A stretch of DNA of 54,562 bases from Muribaculaceae bacterium. Its GTDB lineage: Bacteria; Bacteroidota; Bacteroidia; Bacteroidales; Muribaculaceae. The notes beneath the pieces are model-generated. The model saw nothing but the letters and a program-made list of their open reading frames with translations, made no database searches and had not been told where the DNA came from. The DNA lies in contig JAGATX010000026.1 of NCBI GenBank assembly GCA_017621055.1, positions 1-54,562 of the forward strand, read 5' to 3'. The translations under genes were made by a program, and so were the position numbers. Shown here one piece after another: positions 1 through 8,244 of this stretch. The first letter of the stretch is position 1. Every line of letters begins with the position of its first letter.

Positions 1-179
1 ATAACAAGGCTCACGACCGTTTTCTTATAATTGATGAAGATGTCTATCACATCGGTCATTCACTTAAAGACCTCGGAAAGAAGCTGTTTGCCTTCTCTAA
101 AATGGAGGTTATGACCGGGACTGAACTCATTTCTCAGCTATCTCGCTCTTCAACGAGGATGAATACTAACACGCTGTAA
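1..179 (+). CDS. C-terminal fragment of an ORF6N-like protein (partial)
   Basis: The open frame runs from the window edge (first full codon at 3) to TAA at 177-179 and encodes about 58 residues, containing HDRFLIIDEDVYHIGHSLKD and then LGKKLFAFSKMEV. I associate a 'HDRFLIID..VYHIG.SLKDLGKK.FAFS' tail with Bacteroidales ORF6N-domain proteins, which are phage- or mobile-element-linked DNA-binding proteins. That assignment is from memory of the family, not from a search. The DNA-binding N-terminal part lies outside the window. A hairpin with a T-rich tail follows at 204-238. Its AT-rich composition contrasts with the GC-rich core genes, which fits an accessory gene. Confidence 0.55.
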   Translation, partial: NKAHDRFLIIDEDVYHIGHSLKDLGKKLFAFSKMEVMTGTELISQLSRSSTRMNTNTL

Positions 180-203
180 ATAAATCAACAACTTATAATT
201 TAA

Positions 204-238
204 TGGACAAGCAAAGTTTAATTTGTTTGTCCATTGTT
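204..238 (+). terminator. Rho-independent-type terminator after the ORF6N-like gene
   Basis: The 12-nt arms at 204-215 and 222-233 pair with one mismatch around a 6-nt loop. They are followed by a T-rich tract (TTGTTGTTTTTATT). The hairpin starts 25 bp after the upstream stop codon, in the right orientation to end that transcript. Confidence 0.6.
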
Positions 239-304
239 GTTTTTATTCGATTTTAAGCCGTCAGACACCGAAATTTATTTGTCCAAATTACACTACACGA
301 AATC

Positions 305-352
305 ATCCTCCGGAATATCCGCCTGCTATATAACAGACGGGTCCTCCGGAGG
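305..352 (-). terminator. Imperfect long hairpin, possible terminator of the minus-strand ORF
   Basis: TCCTCCGGA at 305-313 and TCCGGAGGA at 344-352 are perfect inverted repeats. The inner arms CCGCCTG and CAGACGG pair with one mismatch around CTATATAA. The structure lies just past the 3' end of the minus-strand ORF that stops at 377. No strong U-tract follows on the minus strand, so a terminator role is inferred from position; it could also be a mobile-element scar. Confidence 0.4.
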
Positions 353-376
353 AAATTTCAGAGGATGTTTGAATGG

Positions 377-796
377 TCACATCGGTTCGATGTCCTCTAT
401 CTCGGTTGCGAGTTCAAGGAGCGTCTTGCCGGCAATCTTGAAGTTTTCAACGAGAGCCATCGGACTGTCGAAAACCATCTTACGTTCTGTGAAATGGCTG
501 TCGGAAACTACTCCTTCTCCATCGTCCATAAGATAATATGGATTTCCTTTATAAGAGAGTTCCACGTCATATCCCATAACGCAAAAGTCGTATAGTAGAA
601 CTCCTAAGGCCTTATTAGGATAGCTCTTACGGATAAAGCCGTTTCTGATTTCCGCAACGGCAAAATCGAGTAATTGGTTTATCTTCGCGTTACTCGTGAG
701 CCGGAGGCGACAAACGGGGCGGAGCGGCCGGACAAAAAGGGATGTGATGTCGACGTTCGCGCCACTTTGACGCTCTTTTTTTGCAAAAAACAGCAA
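377..796 (-). CDS. Hypothetical protein, probably 5'-truncated remnant
   Basis: This frame has no function I recognise. The downstream 100 residues, starting near KINQLLDFAVAEIRNGFIRK, look like a genuine small soluble protein ending in ENFKIAGKTLLELATEIEDIEPM. The first 37 or so codons look artificial: they start at a TTG and run through a GC-rich stretch (about 690-760) unlike the AT-rich rest. No ATG or GTG occurs in frame until well inside the conserved-looking part. The best reading is a gene whose 5' end was replaced or lost, with a junction near 690. It is the only minus-strand gene before 3978 and has a hairpin just beyond its stop. It may be an unexpressed remnant. Confidence 0.4.
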   Translation of the reverse strand: MLFFAKKERQSGANVDITSLFVRPLRPVCRLRLTSNAKINQLLDFAVAEIRNGFIRKSYPNKALGVLLYDFCVMGYDVELSYKGNPYYLMDDGEGVVSDSHFTERKMVFDSPMALVENFKIAGKTLLELATEIEDIEPM

Positions 797-845
797 AAAT
801 TTAGCCTAAAAATGCAAAAAAGTACTAAATCACCCTTGGCAACTA

Positions 846-876
846 TTGCATATCGCAACAATACATATTATCTTTG
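846..876 (+). promoter_or_regulatory. Bacteroidetes-type promoter of the small non-coding unit
   Basis: TTG at 846-848 and TATCTTTG at 869-876 are separated by 20 bp, matching the Bacteroidetes primary sigma consensus TTG-N19/20-TAnnTTTG. Transcription would start near 880-883. Confidence 0.65.
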
Positions 877-880
877 CGTA

Positions 881-995
881 TTAGTTATAGCAACAGCAGA
901 AAGAAGTAAAGTATTGAATTAGTTTTTTCATAGGATTAGATTTTTAAGGTTTAGACGCTGCGGGGCAATCGTGAGATTGCCCCGCAGTTTTTTTT
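881..995 (+). ncRNA. Putative small RNA (about 115 nt) with intrinsic terminator
   Basis: The unit lies between a good promoter (846-876) and a perfect terminator (958-995) and has no convincing ORF. Its AT-rich body (TTTTTTCATAGG at 923-934, TTTTTAAGG at 941-949) precedes the stem. I have an impression of seeing a similar CATAGG/TTTTTAAGG block in other Bacteroidales intergenic regions, but cannot verify it here. It could be a free small RNA or the attenuated leader of the barrel gene at 1060. The barrel gene has its own promoter downstream of the terminator, which favours an independent RNA. Family membership is unknown. Confidence 0.5.
958..995 (+). terminator. Perfect rho-independent terminator
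   Basis: CTGCGGGGCAATC (958-970) and GATTGCCCCGCAG (975-987) form a perfect 13-bp stem with a GTGA tetraloop. An uninterrupted run of eight T follows (988-995). It is the strongest terminator in the window. Confidence 0.9.
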
Positions 996-1023
996 GCCGG
1001 GCAGGAAATTATGGTTATCTTTG
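994..1023 (+). promoter_or_regulatory. Promoter of the barrel gene at 1060
   Basis: TTG at 994-996 and TATCTTTG at 1016-1023 have a 19-bp spacer, an exact Bacteroidetes promoter. The -33 TTG begins with the last T residues of the preceding terminator. The predicted leader to the ATG at 1060 is about 30 nt. Confidence 0.7.
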
Positions 1024-1059
1024 CTGCGTAACTACGGAAAAAAACACAGACATCACGTT

Positions 1060-3960
1060 ATGCGCAGAATTGTATTTTTTGTTCTTGCTGTGGCGGTGCT
1101 GGCATCTGCGGCTGCCGATAATACCATATACATGAGCGGCCGGGTAAAGGACGCGGTGATGCGTCGCGACCTCACGAGCGCCTTTGTGGTGCTGTTCGAT
1201 TCTTTAGGGGCGCCGTGCGACACTCTCCAGGCCAACCGGGGCTTTGCCTACCGCAACGGCGAGATCGACACTCTGTCGTTCTTCGGCTTCGAGGTGCCTC
1301 GCGTGGATACCACGCTGGTGTTCGATGTTTTTGCCGAGGGTTACCGCCGGCAGACGGTGAGCTACCGGCTCGACAACATAGGGCGACGCGAAACGAGCCG
1401 CGATATTCCGACGATCTTCATGGAACGTGCTCCCGTGCAGCTCGATGAAGTGGTGGTGTCGACAACCAAGATAAAATTCTACAACAAGGGCGACACAGTG
1501 GTATATAATGCCGACGCGTTCCAGCTCGCCGAGGGGTCCATGCTCGATGCCCTGATCGCCCAGATGCCGGGCGTGGAGCTGAACAACAATGGCCAGATTA
1601 AGGTCAACGGCCAGTTCGTGGAGTCGCTGCTGCTCAACGGCCGCGAGTTCTTCGACGGCAACAACAACCTGATGCTGGAAAACATAGCGGCCTATACCGT
1701 GAAGAATGTGCAGGTCTACGAGGGCGAGACCACCCAGGCACGCCTCTCAGGCGACAATTCAGCCACGAAGGTGCTCACCATGGACGTACGCCTCAAGAAG
1801 GAGTACAACATGGGGTGGCTGATGAACGCCACCGCGGGCTATGGAACGGCCGACCGCTATCTTGGCAAGCTGTTCCTGTCGTGGTTCAACGCCGACATCC
1901 GAATAACGGCCATTGCCAACGTCAACAATCTCAACGACAACCGGCAGCCGGGGCGCTCCGACACGTGGACGCCCGAGATGATGCCGGACGGAAAGAAGGA
2001 ATACCGCATGGCCGGCATCGACTACAACTACGAGAATGCCGACGAGACACGCTATGCTTCGGGGCGCGCCCTGTTCAGCCAGACGGTGAACCGCAACGTC
2101 CGCACCGCCGACCGCATCAACTTCCTGCCCGGAGGCGATACCTACGACTATAGTTTCACGGGCCTGCGCGACCGCGAAACGGCTGTGAACACCAGCCATT
2201 TCGTCAATTTCCGCACAGCCGACAAAAAATGGGGCTTCGACACGGGCCTCGCCGCACGGTATACCTACGCCCGCAATGCCGAGTCGGCCCTCGCCGGCAC
2301 CTTCGGTGCCGAGCAACCGGGCATGACAGCCGATATCCTCGAAGCCATATACTCCGACGGCAGCAGCGCGGCTCTCGAGGCCATTATCAACCGGTCCGTG
2401 CGCTACGCCGACGGCAAGCGCCGCTCTCTGTACCTGTCGGCGACACCGGGTGTGACCTACAGCATTCCGCGCAGCGACGACCGCCTGTGGCTCGACCTTG
2501 GCGTGCGCTACGAACGCGAAAAAGAGGAATTATGGCGCGACTATACCGTGAACTTCGGCGCAGACGCCACGGCCGCCGAACGCCGCAGGCAGTACTTCGA
2601 CAACGACCCCAACCATACTCTGACACTCTCGGCATCGGCGAGGTACAGCACCTCTCTCGGCCGAAACTGGTGCTCGCTGGAGTATTCCTACGAGTTTTCC
2701 GACCAAGTGAAGGACTCATACATGTACGCCCTCGACCGTCTGGCCGATATGGGCGTCTACGGTACCCTGCCAGAGGGCTATGGCGCCGTCTACGACCCTG
2801 CCAACAGCTACACCTCGCGCCTGCTGCAGGGACAGCACACCCTCCGTCCCTATATCAACTACAGCCACGAGTTCAGGAACAAGTCGTGGCTCGGCGTGAG
2901 TCTCAGCCCGCAGCTGGCATTCACGCACCGGCACTTCGACTATCGGCGCGACGGCCGCGATCATCGGCTGAGCCGCAACGCCGCAACGGTGACCATCAAC
3001 AGCATATGGGCCGGCATGATTGAATATCGCATGGGGCCCAAAGAAGAGGACGGCCGGACGCGCTTCAAGAACAACATCCGCTACAGCTACCGGGTGACTC
3101 CGCGCCTGCCCGACATGCTGGACATGCTCGATGTCACCGACGACACCGACCCGCTCAACATCTACATCGGCAATCCCGGCCTGCGCACCGAAAACGCCCA
3201 CAGTCACCTGGTGCGCTGGCAGTGGAACTCCATGAGCCGCCCGCTCTACAATATCCTCTATTTAGGGTTCACCCACACCTCGGCCGCTCTTGTGCGCGGG
3301 TATACCTACGATACCGCCACGGGCATACGCACCAACCGGATGTACAACGTCGGCGGCAACCGGCGCTACGCCGTCACCGACGAGCTGAGCTGGCAGTTCG
3401 GCAGCCGCAAGCAGTTCAGCCTCAGCTCCGAAACAGATTTCAGCGTCAGCCGCAACACCGACATGGTGGGCATCGACAGCGACGCGCCCTCGCTGCGCCG
3501 CGTAGACAACCGCAACATCAGCGAGAAGCTCAAACTGACGTGGACAGTCGGCGGCCAGACCCTCGGAGTGCGTTGCGACTGGCTGAACCGCCACGCCACC
3601 TCGGCGCAGCCCGGCTTCAACACCCTCGACGCCAACCATGTGACCTACGGACTCACCGGCACCTTCAAGCTGCCGGCAGGTTTCGGCGCCTCCACCGACT
3701 TTATGTGCTACACCCGCCGAGGCTACGGCAGTCCCGAGCTCGACACCACCGACCCGGTGTGGAACATGCGCGTGAGCTACTGTCCGCCGCGTGCCTCGCG
3801 ATGGGTATTTATGGTCGATGCCTTCGATATCCTCCACAAGCTCAGCAATGTGAGCTATGCCGTGACAGCCACCGGCCGCTCGATAGCCTACACCAACGCC
3901 TTGCCGCGCTACGTGCTCTTCTCAGTGCAGTATCGCCTCAGCATCCAGCCAAAAAAATAG
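1060..3960 (+). CDS. TonB-dependent-receptor-like outer membrane beta-barrel protein
   Basis: This 966-residue protein is probably an outer membrane transporter or barrel of the Bacteroidetes 'outer membrane beta-barrel family'. An N-terminal signal peptide (RRIVFFVLAVAVLASAAA) leads into a carboxypeptidase-regulatory-like Ig domain (about 25-130). A plug-like region follows (about 130-260; QLDEVVVS, MLDALIAQMPGVELN..GQIKVNGQFVESLLLNGREFF), then a long region of alternating aromatic and polar strands to the C-terminus. I chose the ATG at 1060 because the signal peptide starts there and the promoter lies just upstream; the frame is open further back to 994. No SusD partner is adjacent, so a glycan-utilisation role is not supported. 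The substrate is unknown. The gene ends 17 bp from the convergent proA stop with no obvious terminator between. Confidence 0.82.
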   Translation: MRRIVFFVLAVAVLASAAADNTIYMSGRVKDAVMRRDLTSAFVVLFDSLGAPCDTLQANRGFAYRNGEIDTLSFFGFEVPRVDTTLVFDVFAEGYRRQTVSYRLDNIGRRETSRDIPTIFMERAPVQLDEVVVSTTKIKFYNKGDTVVYNADAFQLAEGSMLDALIAQMPGVELNNNGQIKVNGQFVESLLLNGREFFDGNNNLMLENIAAYTVKNVQVYEGETTQARLSGDNSATKVLTMDVRLKKEYNMGWLMNATAGYGTADRYLGKLFLSWFNADIRITAIANVNNLNDNRQPGRSDTWTPEMMPDGKKEYRMAGIDYNYENADETRYASGRALFSQTVNRNVRTADRINFLPGGDTYDYSFTGLRDRETAVNTSHFVNFRTADKKWGFDTGLAARYTYARNAESALAGTFGAEQPGMTADILEAIYSDGSSAALEAIINRSVRYADGKRRSLYLSATPGVTYSIPRSDDRLWLDLGVRYEREKEELWRDYTVNFGADATAAERRRQYFDNDPNHTLTLSASARYSTSLGRNWCSLEYSYEFSDQVKDSYMYALDRLADMGVYGTLPEGYGAVYDPANSYTSRLLQGQHTLRPYINYSHEFRNKSWLGVSLSPQLAFTHRHFDYRRDGRDHRLSRNAATVTINSIWAGMIEYRMGPKEEDGRTRFKNNIRYSYRVTPRLPDMLDMLDVTDDTDPLNIYIGNPGLRTENAHSHLVRWQWNSMSRPLYNILYLGFTHTSAALVRGYTYDTATGIRTNRMYNVGGNRRYAVTDELSWQFGSRKQFSLSSETDFSVSRNTDMVGIDSDAPSLRRVDNRNISEKLKLTWTVGGQTLGVRCDWLNRHATSAQPGFNTLDANHVTYGLTGTFKLPAGFGASTDFMCYTRRGYGSPELDTTDPVWNMRVSYCPPRASRWVFMVDAFDILHKLSNVSYAVTATGRSIAYTNALPRYVLFSVQYRLSIQPKK

Positions 3961-3977
3961 CTCCCTCGGCAAGGCGG

Positions 3978-5207
3978 TTATTGGCGGGTTTGGCCGGCGC
4001 CGGTGATGAGGTATTTGTATGTGCAGATCTCGCGGAGCGCCATTGGCCCGCGGGCATGGAGCTTCTGCGTGGAGATACCTATTTCGGCGCCGAAGCCGAA
4101 CTGTCCGCCGTCGGTGAAGGCGGTGGATACATTGGCATATACGCACGCGGCGTCGACGGCACGCAGGAATGTGGCGACGGCGTCGCGGTTCTCGGCGATG
4201 ATGCATTCACTGTGGTGTGAGCCGTAGCGGCCGATGTATTCAAGGGCTTCGTCGAGGTTTTCGACAGTGCGCAGTGTCATCTTGTAGTCGAGCCATTCGC
4301 GGCCATAGTCCTCGTCGGTGGCATGGCGCAGATATGGGTATGCGCCGTCGAGGGCGGCGTAGGCGGCATCGTCGGCATAGATTTCCACGTTTTTGTCGGC
4401 AAGACGATAGCATACGGCTGGCAGCGCGTCGAGGCGTGCGCGGTCCACTATCAGACAGTCGAGGGCATTGCACACGCTCACGCGGCGCGTCTTGGCATTA
4501 TATACAATGTCGCGAGCGGTGGCGATGTCGCCGGAAGTGTGGAAATAGGTATGGCAAACACCGGCGCCGGTTTCTATCACGGGCACCAGGGCATTTGTGC
4601 GCACATAGTCGATAAGGCGTCGGCTGCCTCGCGGTATCACCAGGTCGACCTCGCCGCGCGCACGCAGCATGGCCGTTGTGGCCTCGTGGCCCGAGGGGAG
4701 GAGCACGGCGCAGTCGGCGTCGAAGCCGGCGGCGGTAAGAGCCTCGCGGATAATCGTTATCGCGGCGTTGTTTGTGTTGTCGGCCTCGTGGCCTCCCTTG
4801 AGCAGGCAGGCGCTGCCCGCTTTGAAGCATAGGGCAAAGACATCGAACACCACATTGGGCCGCGCCTCGAAAATGCAGCCTATTACGCCGAACGGCACGG
4901 TGACGCGCCGTATGGTCATGCCGTTGGGACGCGTGACCGAGTCGAGCGTCACGCCCAGAGGCGACGGCAAGGCCGCTACGGCGCGTATGCCTGCGGCGAT
5001 GTCGGCTATGCGCTCGGGTGTGAGCAGCAGGCGGTCGTACATGGGGCTGTCCTGCCCCAGAGCGGTGCAGTCCAGGGCGTTTGCGGCGAGGAGTTCTGAT
5101 TTGCCGGCTTCTACAGCGTCGGCTATGGAAAGGAGCGCCGCATCGATGGCGGCGTTATCGGCGGCGGCCAGACTATCGGCGGCGCGCCGTGAGGTTTGGA
5201 ATGTCAT
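3978..5207 (-). CDS. proA: Glutamate-5-semialdehyde dehydrogenase (gamma-glutamyl phosphate reductase)
   Basis: This 409-residue enzyme reduces gamma-glutamyl phosphate to glutamate semialdehyde with NADPH, the second step of proline synthesis. The length is normal for the family. Characteristic segments are VPFGVIGCIFEARPNVVFDV and FKAGSACLLKGGHEA (substrate and cofactor region), the active-site region ETGAGVCHTYF, and the C-terminal FTDGGQFGFGAEIGISTQKLH with ARGPMAL. It lies 27 bp downstream of proB, in the same operon as dnaX, and makes the two-gene proline module complete. It converges on the barrel gene with a 17-bp gap. Confidence 0.96.
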   Translation of the reverse strand: MTFQTSRRAADSLAAADNAAIDAALLSIADAVEAGKSELLAANALDCTALGQDSPMYDRLLLTPERIADIAAGIRAVAALPSPLGVTLDSVTRPNGMTIRRVTVPFGVIGCIFEARPNVVFDVFALCFKAGSACLLKGGHEADNTNNAAITIIREALTAAGFDADCAVLLPSGHEATTAMLRARGEVDLVIPRGSRRLIDYVRTNALVPVIETGAGVCHTYFHTSGDIATARDIVYNAKTRRVSVCNALDCLIVDRARLDALPAVCYRLADKNVEIYADDAAYAALDGAYPYLRHATDEDYGREWLDYKMTLRTVENLDEALEYIGRYGSHHSECIIAENRDAVATFLRAVDAACVYANVSTAFTDGGQFGFGAEIGISTQKLHARGPMALREICTYKYLITGAGQTRQ

Positions 5208-5234
5208 TGTCGGAATTTTGGTGAATGGAACATG

Positions 5235-6323
5235 TCAGCGGGCGTAAGCCTGTTCGTCGATATAAAGATAGTCGGCATGGATAAGCGGTTTCTGGCCCGA
5301 TACGCCGGCACGCTCGCGTGCCGTGGCGGCATCGACGGCACTCTTGCCCCATGCCACGATTATGCCTCCGCAGGTGACGGTGACGATATCGTCGGCGTCG
5401 AAATCGCCCTTTACCGATACAACACCCACAGGCAGCAAAGAGTTGCCTCCGCGACGGAGAGCCTGCGCGGCGCCGTCGTTGACCTCGAGACTGCCTTTGG
5501 CAAAGCTATCGGAGTGCGCTATCCATTTCTTAAGAGCGGAAGCGGGGCGCTCGGCGGCCTCGAATACAGTGTGGGGCACATCGGCGCCGGCGGCGAGGTC
5601 GAGCAGTATGTTCTGGCGCGTGCCGTTAGCGACTATCACCTCAATGCCCTCGGAGGCCACACGCCTCGCCACCCTGCACTTGCTGCCCATGCCTCCGCGG
5701 CCTGCCGAGCTGCGTGCGGAGCTGATATACCCGTCGATATCGGCGTCGGCGGGAACGCTGGCTATCAGCCGGCTGCCGGGAGCCGACGGGTCGTCGGTAA
5801 ACAGACCGTCCACGTTGCTGAGGATTATGAGCCGGTCGGCGCCGGTCATGCCGGCTATGAGACCCGAAAGCTCATCGTTGTCGGTGAACATCAGCTCGGT
5901 GAGGCTGACAGTATCGTTTTCGTTGACGATTGGCAGCACGCCGTTGGCGAGCATCACGTCGAGGCATCGCTGCTGGTTGAGATAGTGGCGCCGCCGTTCG
6001 AAATTCTCCTTTGTGGCAAGCACCTGACCGCAACTCACAGCATGCTCGCGGAAAAGGTCGTAGTATCGGTTTATGAGCTTGGCCTGGCCTACAGCGCTGA
6101 AGAGCTGGCGCGCCGACACCTGGTCAAGGCCTTCTACGCTCACACGGCCCCGGAGTTCGCCGCGACCGGCGGCGACGGCGCCCGACGATACGAGCACAAT
6201 CTCGCATCCGCCGGCGCGAAGGGCCGCTATCTGGTCGACCAGGGCGCTCAGCCGGGTAACGTCCAGAGTGCCGTCGCGCCGTGTCAGCACGTTGCTGCCT
6301 ATCTTTATTACAATACGTTTCAT
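5235..6323 (-). CDS. proB: Glutamate 5-kinase with PUA domain
   Basis: This 362-residue enzyme phosphorylates glutamate to gamma-glutamyl phosphate, the committed step of proline synthesis. The amino-acid kinase domain begins MKRIVIKIGSNVLTRRDGTL and includes VLVSSGAVAAGR, VNENDTVS and GTGGM-like RGGMGSK segments. A C-terminal PUA domain occupies about residues 280-362. The frame is open further upstream (to 6683), but homology starts exactly at the ATG at 6321-6323, so I use that start. The 35-bp gap to dnaX contains an orphan copy of the transposon end described at 6329-6357. It is probably co-transcribed with dnaX and proA. Confidence 0.95.
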   Translation of the reverse strand: MKRIVIKIGSNVLTRRDGTLDVTRLSALVDQIAALRAGGCEIVLVSSGAVAAGRGELRGRVSVEGLDQVSARQLFSAVGQAKLINRYYDLFREHAVSCGQVLATKENFERRRHYLNQQRCLDVMLANGVLPIVNENDTVSLTELMFTDNDELSGLIAGMTGADRLIILSNVDGLFTDDPSAPGSRLIASVPADADIDGYISSARSSAGRGGMGSKCRVARRVASEGIEVIVANGTRQNILLDLAAGADVPHTVFEAAERPASALKKWIAHSDSFAKGSLEVNDGAAQALRRGGNSLLPVGVVSVKGDFDADDIVTVTCGGIIVAWGKSAVDAATARERAGVSGQKPLIHADYLYIDEQAYAR

Positions 6324-6328
6324 GTTAA

Positions 6329-6357
6329 GAGCCTGTTTCCCTATATCTGTTGCAAGT
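6329..6357 (+). repeat. Orphan copy of the MITE/IS terminal inverted repeat
   Basis: GAGCCTGTTTCCCTATATCTG and the bases after it match about 25 of 29 positions of the terminal repeat of the element at 22714-23048 (GAGCCTGTTCCCCAATATAT...). The copy is preceded by TTAA. No second end is nearby. It fills most of the dnaX-proB gap, directly before the proB ATG. Confidence 0.5.
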
Positions 6358-6358
6358 G

Positions 6359-8077
6359 TTACCGCAGCCGCATCTTCAGTTTCTGCATCATCTCGCCCAT
6401 GAGTGGATGGCGCTCGAGCATATAGTCGAGCACCCGTTTCTCGGGCCAGTACTGGGGAGCCAGTTCGCCGGCCGACACCACGACGTCGAAATCCACATCG
6501 TCGTTGTCGAGGGCGGTGCGCAGTGCCGCCAGCACCTCGCCCTTGCGGCTGTTGATCTGGTCGGCGAGCACACTGCTGGGCAAAGTCACCACATAACGGC
6601 CATCCACGGCGGCGGGCAGCGCCGTCTCCATGGAGCCTGTCAGCAGCGGTTCTGAGCTGTGCGAGGCTATGAAGTCTTTCCATGCCTTGTGCAGTTCGTC
6701 CTCGCCGAAGGGTCTGGCACGCCGGGCGGCCACAGCGGGCGCCGGTGCGGCATGTTCCTCTCGAACGCGGCTCATGCTGCCGCGAAGCGAAAAGCCGCCG
6801 GGAGCAAAACGCGGTTTCGGTGTCTCGGCTGCCGGCGCCGCTACCGAAGAACTCGGAGCAGCCGGTGCTACATGGGGCTGCGGGGCGGACGCGGCAGGCG
6901 CGGCGCCCTCGGGTTTGAGCGGAGCAGCCGCTGCGGGCAGCGGTTTCAACCGCCCCTCGTCGTCTCCGCTATCTATGGACGAGGGGCTGAGTAATTGGCA
7001 CAGTTTTATGAGCGTAAGCTCGATAAGGAACTGTTTGTTGGAGGCCTGACGGAAATTGAAGTCAGCGTCGTTGCAGAGATCCATGGCCCGGTAGAGGAAG
7101 GTTGGATGCAGACCGGCGGCACGCTCGGCCAGAGCCGCGCGGACATCGTCGGAAGCCTCCACAAGACCTATGGTGGCGCTGTTGCCCGCGGCCATGAGGT
7201 CGCGCAGGTACAGAGCCAGCCCGTTGATGAAGAACTGCGAGTCGAAACCCTTGTCGCGCACTTCCTTGTAGATTAGGAGGGCTTGCGCCACATCCTGCGC
7301 CACAAAAGCATCGACAAGCCGGTTGTAATAGCTCTGGTCCAGGATGTTGAGGTTCTCTATCGTCGCGGCATAGGTGATATTGCCCTCGGTGGATGCAGCA
7401 ACCTGGTCGAAAATCGACAGGGCGTCGCGCATGGCGCCGTCGGCCTTGCGCGCTATCACGTTGAGCGCCGCCGGCTCGGCGGTCATACCCTCGGTGCGCG
7501 CCACATGGGCGAGGTGCGCAACCATGTCGGCAACGCCGATGCGGTTGAAATCGTAAATCTGGCAGCGCGACAGGATGGTGGGTATGATTTTGTGCTTCTC
7601 CGTGGTGGCAAGAATGAAGATGGCATGGGCGGGCGGCTCCTCGAGGGTCTTGAGGAAAGCGTTGAATGCGGCGGCGGTGAGCATGTGCACCTCGTCGATG
7701 ATGAACACGCGGTATTTGCCGACGGTGGGAGGCACCATCACCTGCTCGGTGAGGGCCCGCATGTCGTCGACGCCGTTATGCGAGGCGGCATCCAGCTCGA
7801 TGATGTTCATCGAGCGGTTCTCGTTGAACTGGCGGCAACTGTCGCACTCGTTGCAGGCTTCGCCCTGCGGCGTGCGCGCCATGCAGTTGATTGTTTTGGC
7901 GAAAATACGCGCACACGACGTCTTGCCCACGCCCCTGCTGCCGCAGAAAAGGTAGGCATGCGCCAGCCGGCCCGTGACGATGGCGTTCTTCAGCGTCGCC
8001 GTCAGCGCCTTCTGGCCCACTACGCTGTCGAACGTTGTCGGGCGGTATTTGCGTGCCGATACTATATATTGTTCCAT
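6359..8077 (-). CDS. dnaX: DNA polymerase III subunits gamma/tau
   Basis: This 572-residue clamp-loader ATPase loads the sliding clamp and organises the replicase. The AAA+ domain shows Walker A GSRGVGKT (46-53), a zinc-binding cysteine set (C65, C75, C78, C81), Walker B IIDEVHML and the SRC sensor (ILSRCQIYDF). Domain III follows, then a Pro/Ala-rich linker (about 380-450) and a C-terminal domain typical of tau. The start (MEQYIVSARKYRPTTFDSVV) is canonical. It is the first gene of a dnaX-proB-proA run and diverges from the TPR gene at 8245. Confidence 0.96.
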   Translation of the reverse strand: MEQYIVSARKYRPTTFDSVVGQKALTATLKNAIVTGRLAHAYLFCGSRGVGKTSCARIFAKTINCMARTPQGEACNECDSCRQFNENRSMNIIELDAASHNGVDDMRALTEQVMVPPTVGKYRVFIIDEVHMLTAAAFNAFLKTLEEPPAHAIFILATTEKHKIIPTILSRCQIYDFNRIGVADMVAHLAHVARTEGMTAEPAALNVIARKADGAMRDALSIFDQVAASTEGNITYAATIENLNILDQSYYNRLVDAFVAQDVAQALLIYKEVRDKGFDSQFFINGLALYLRDLMAAGNSATIGLVEASDDVRAALAERAAGLHPTFLYRAMDLCNDADFNFRQASNKQFLIELTLIKLCQLLSPSSIDSGDDEGRLKPLPAAAAPLKPEGAAPAASAPQPHVAPAAPSSSVAAPAAETPKPRFAPGGFSLRGSMSRVREEHAAPAPAVAARRARPFGEDELHKAWKDFIASHSSEPLLTGSMETALPAAVDGRYVVTLPSSVLADQINSRKGEVLAALRTALDNDDVDFDVVVSAGELAPQYWPEKRVLDYMLERHPLMGEMMQKLKMRLR

Positions 8078-8159
8078 GTGAATGTGGCGGCAAAGCCGGC
8101 AGTGACCTTGCCATCTGCAAATTTAGCAATTATTCCCCAATTATCGAAACAAAAAAATG

Positions 8160-8190
8160 TTGGCTTATTCGCCCCGGATTGTTAACTTTG
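8160..8190 (+). promoter_or_regulatory. Promoter of the TPR/barrel gene pair
   Basis: TTG at 8160-8162 and TAACTTTG at 8183-8190 with a 20-bp spacer match the Bacteroidetes promoter consensus. They lie about 55 bp before the TPR gene's start. Confidence 0.6.
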
Positions 8191-8244
8191 TGGTCTGTAA
8201 AGGGCGCCGACAGCACCGGCGCTCCTATCGAACCAATCAACAGC

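Noticed and set aside
6324-6683. Upstream extension of proB into dnaX
   Set aside because: Glutamate kinase similarity begins at the ATG at 6323; upstream residues are out-of-frame dnaX.
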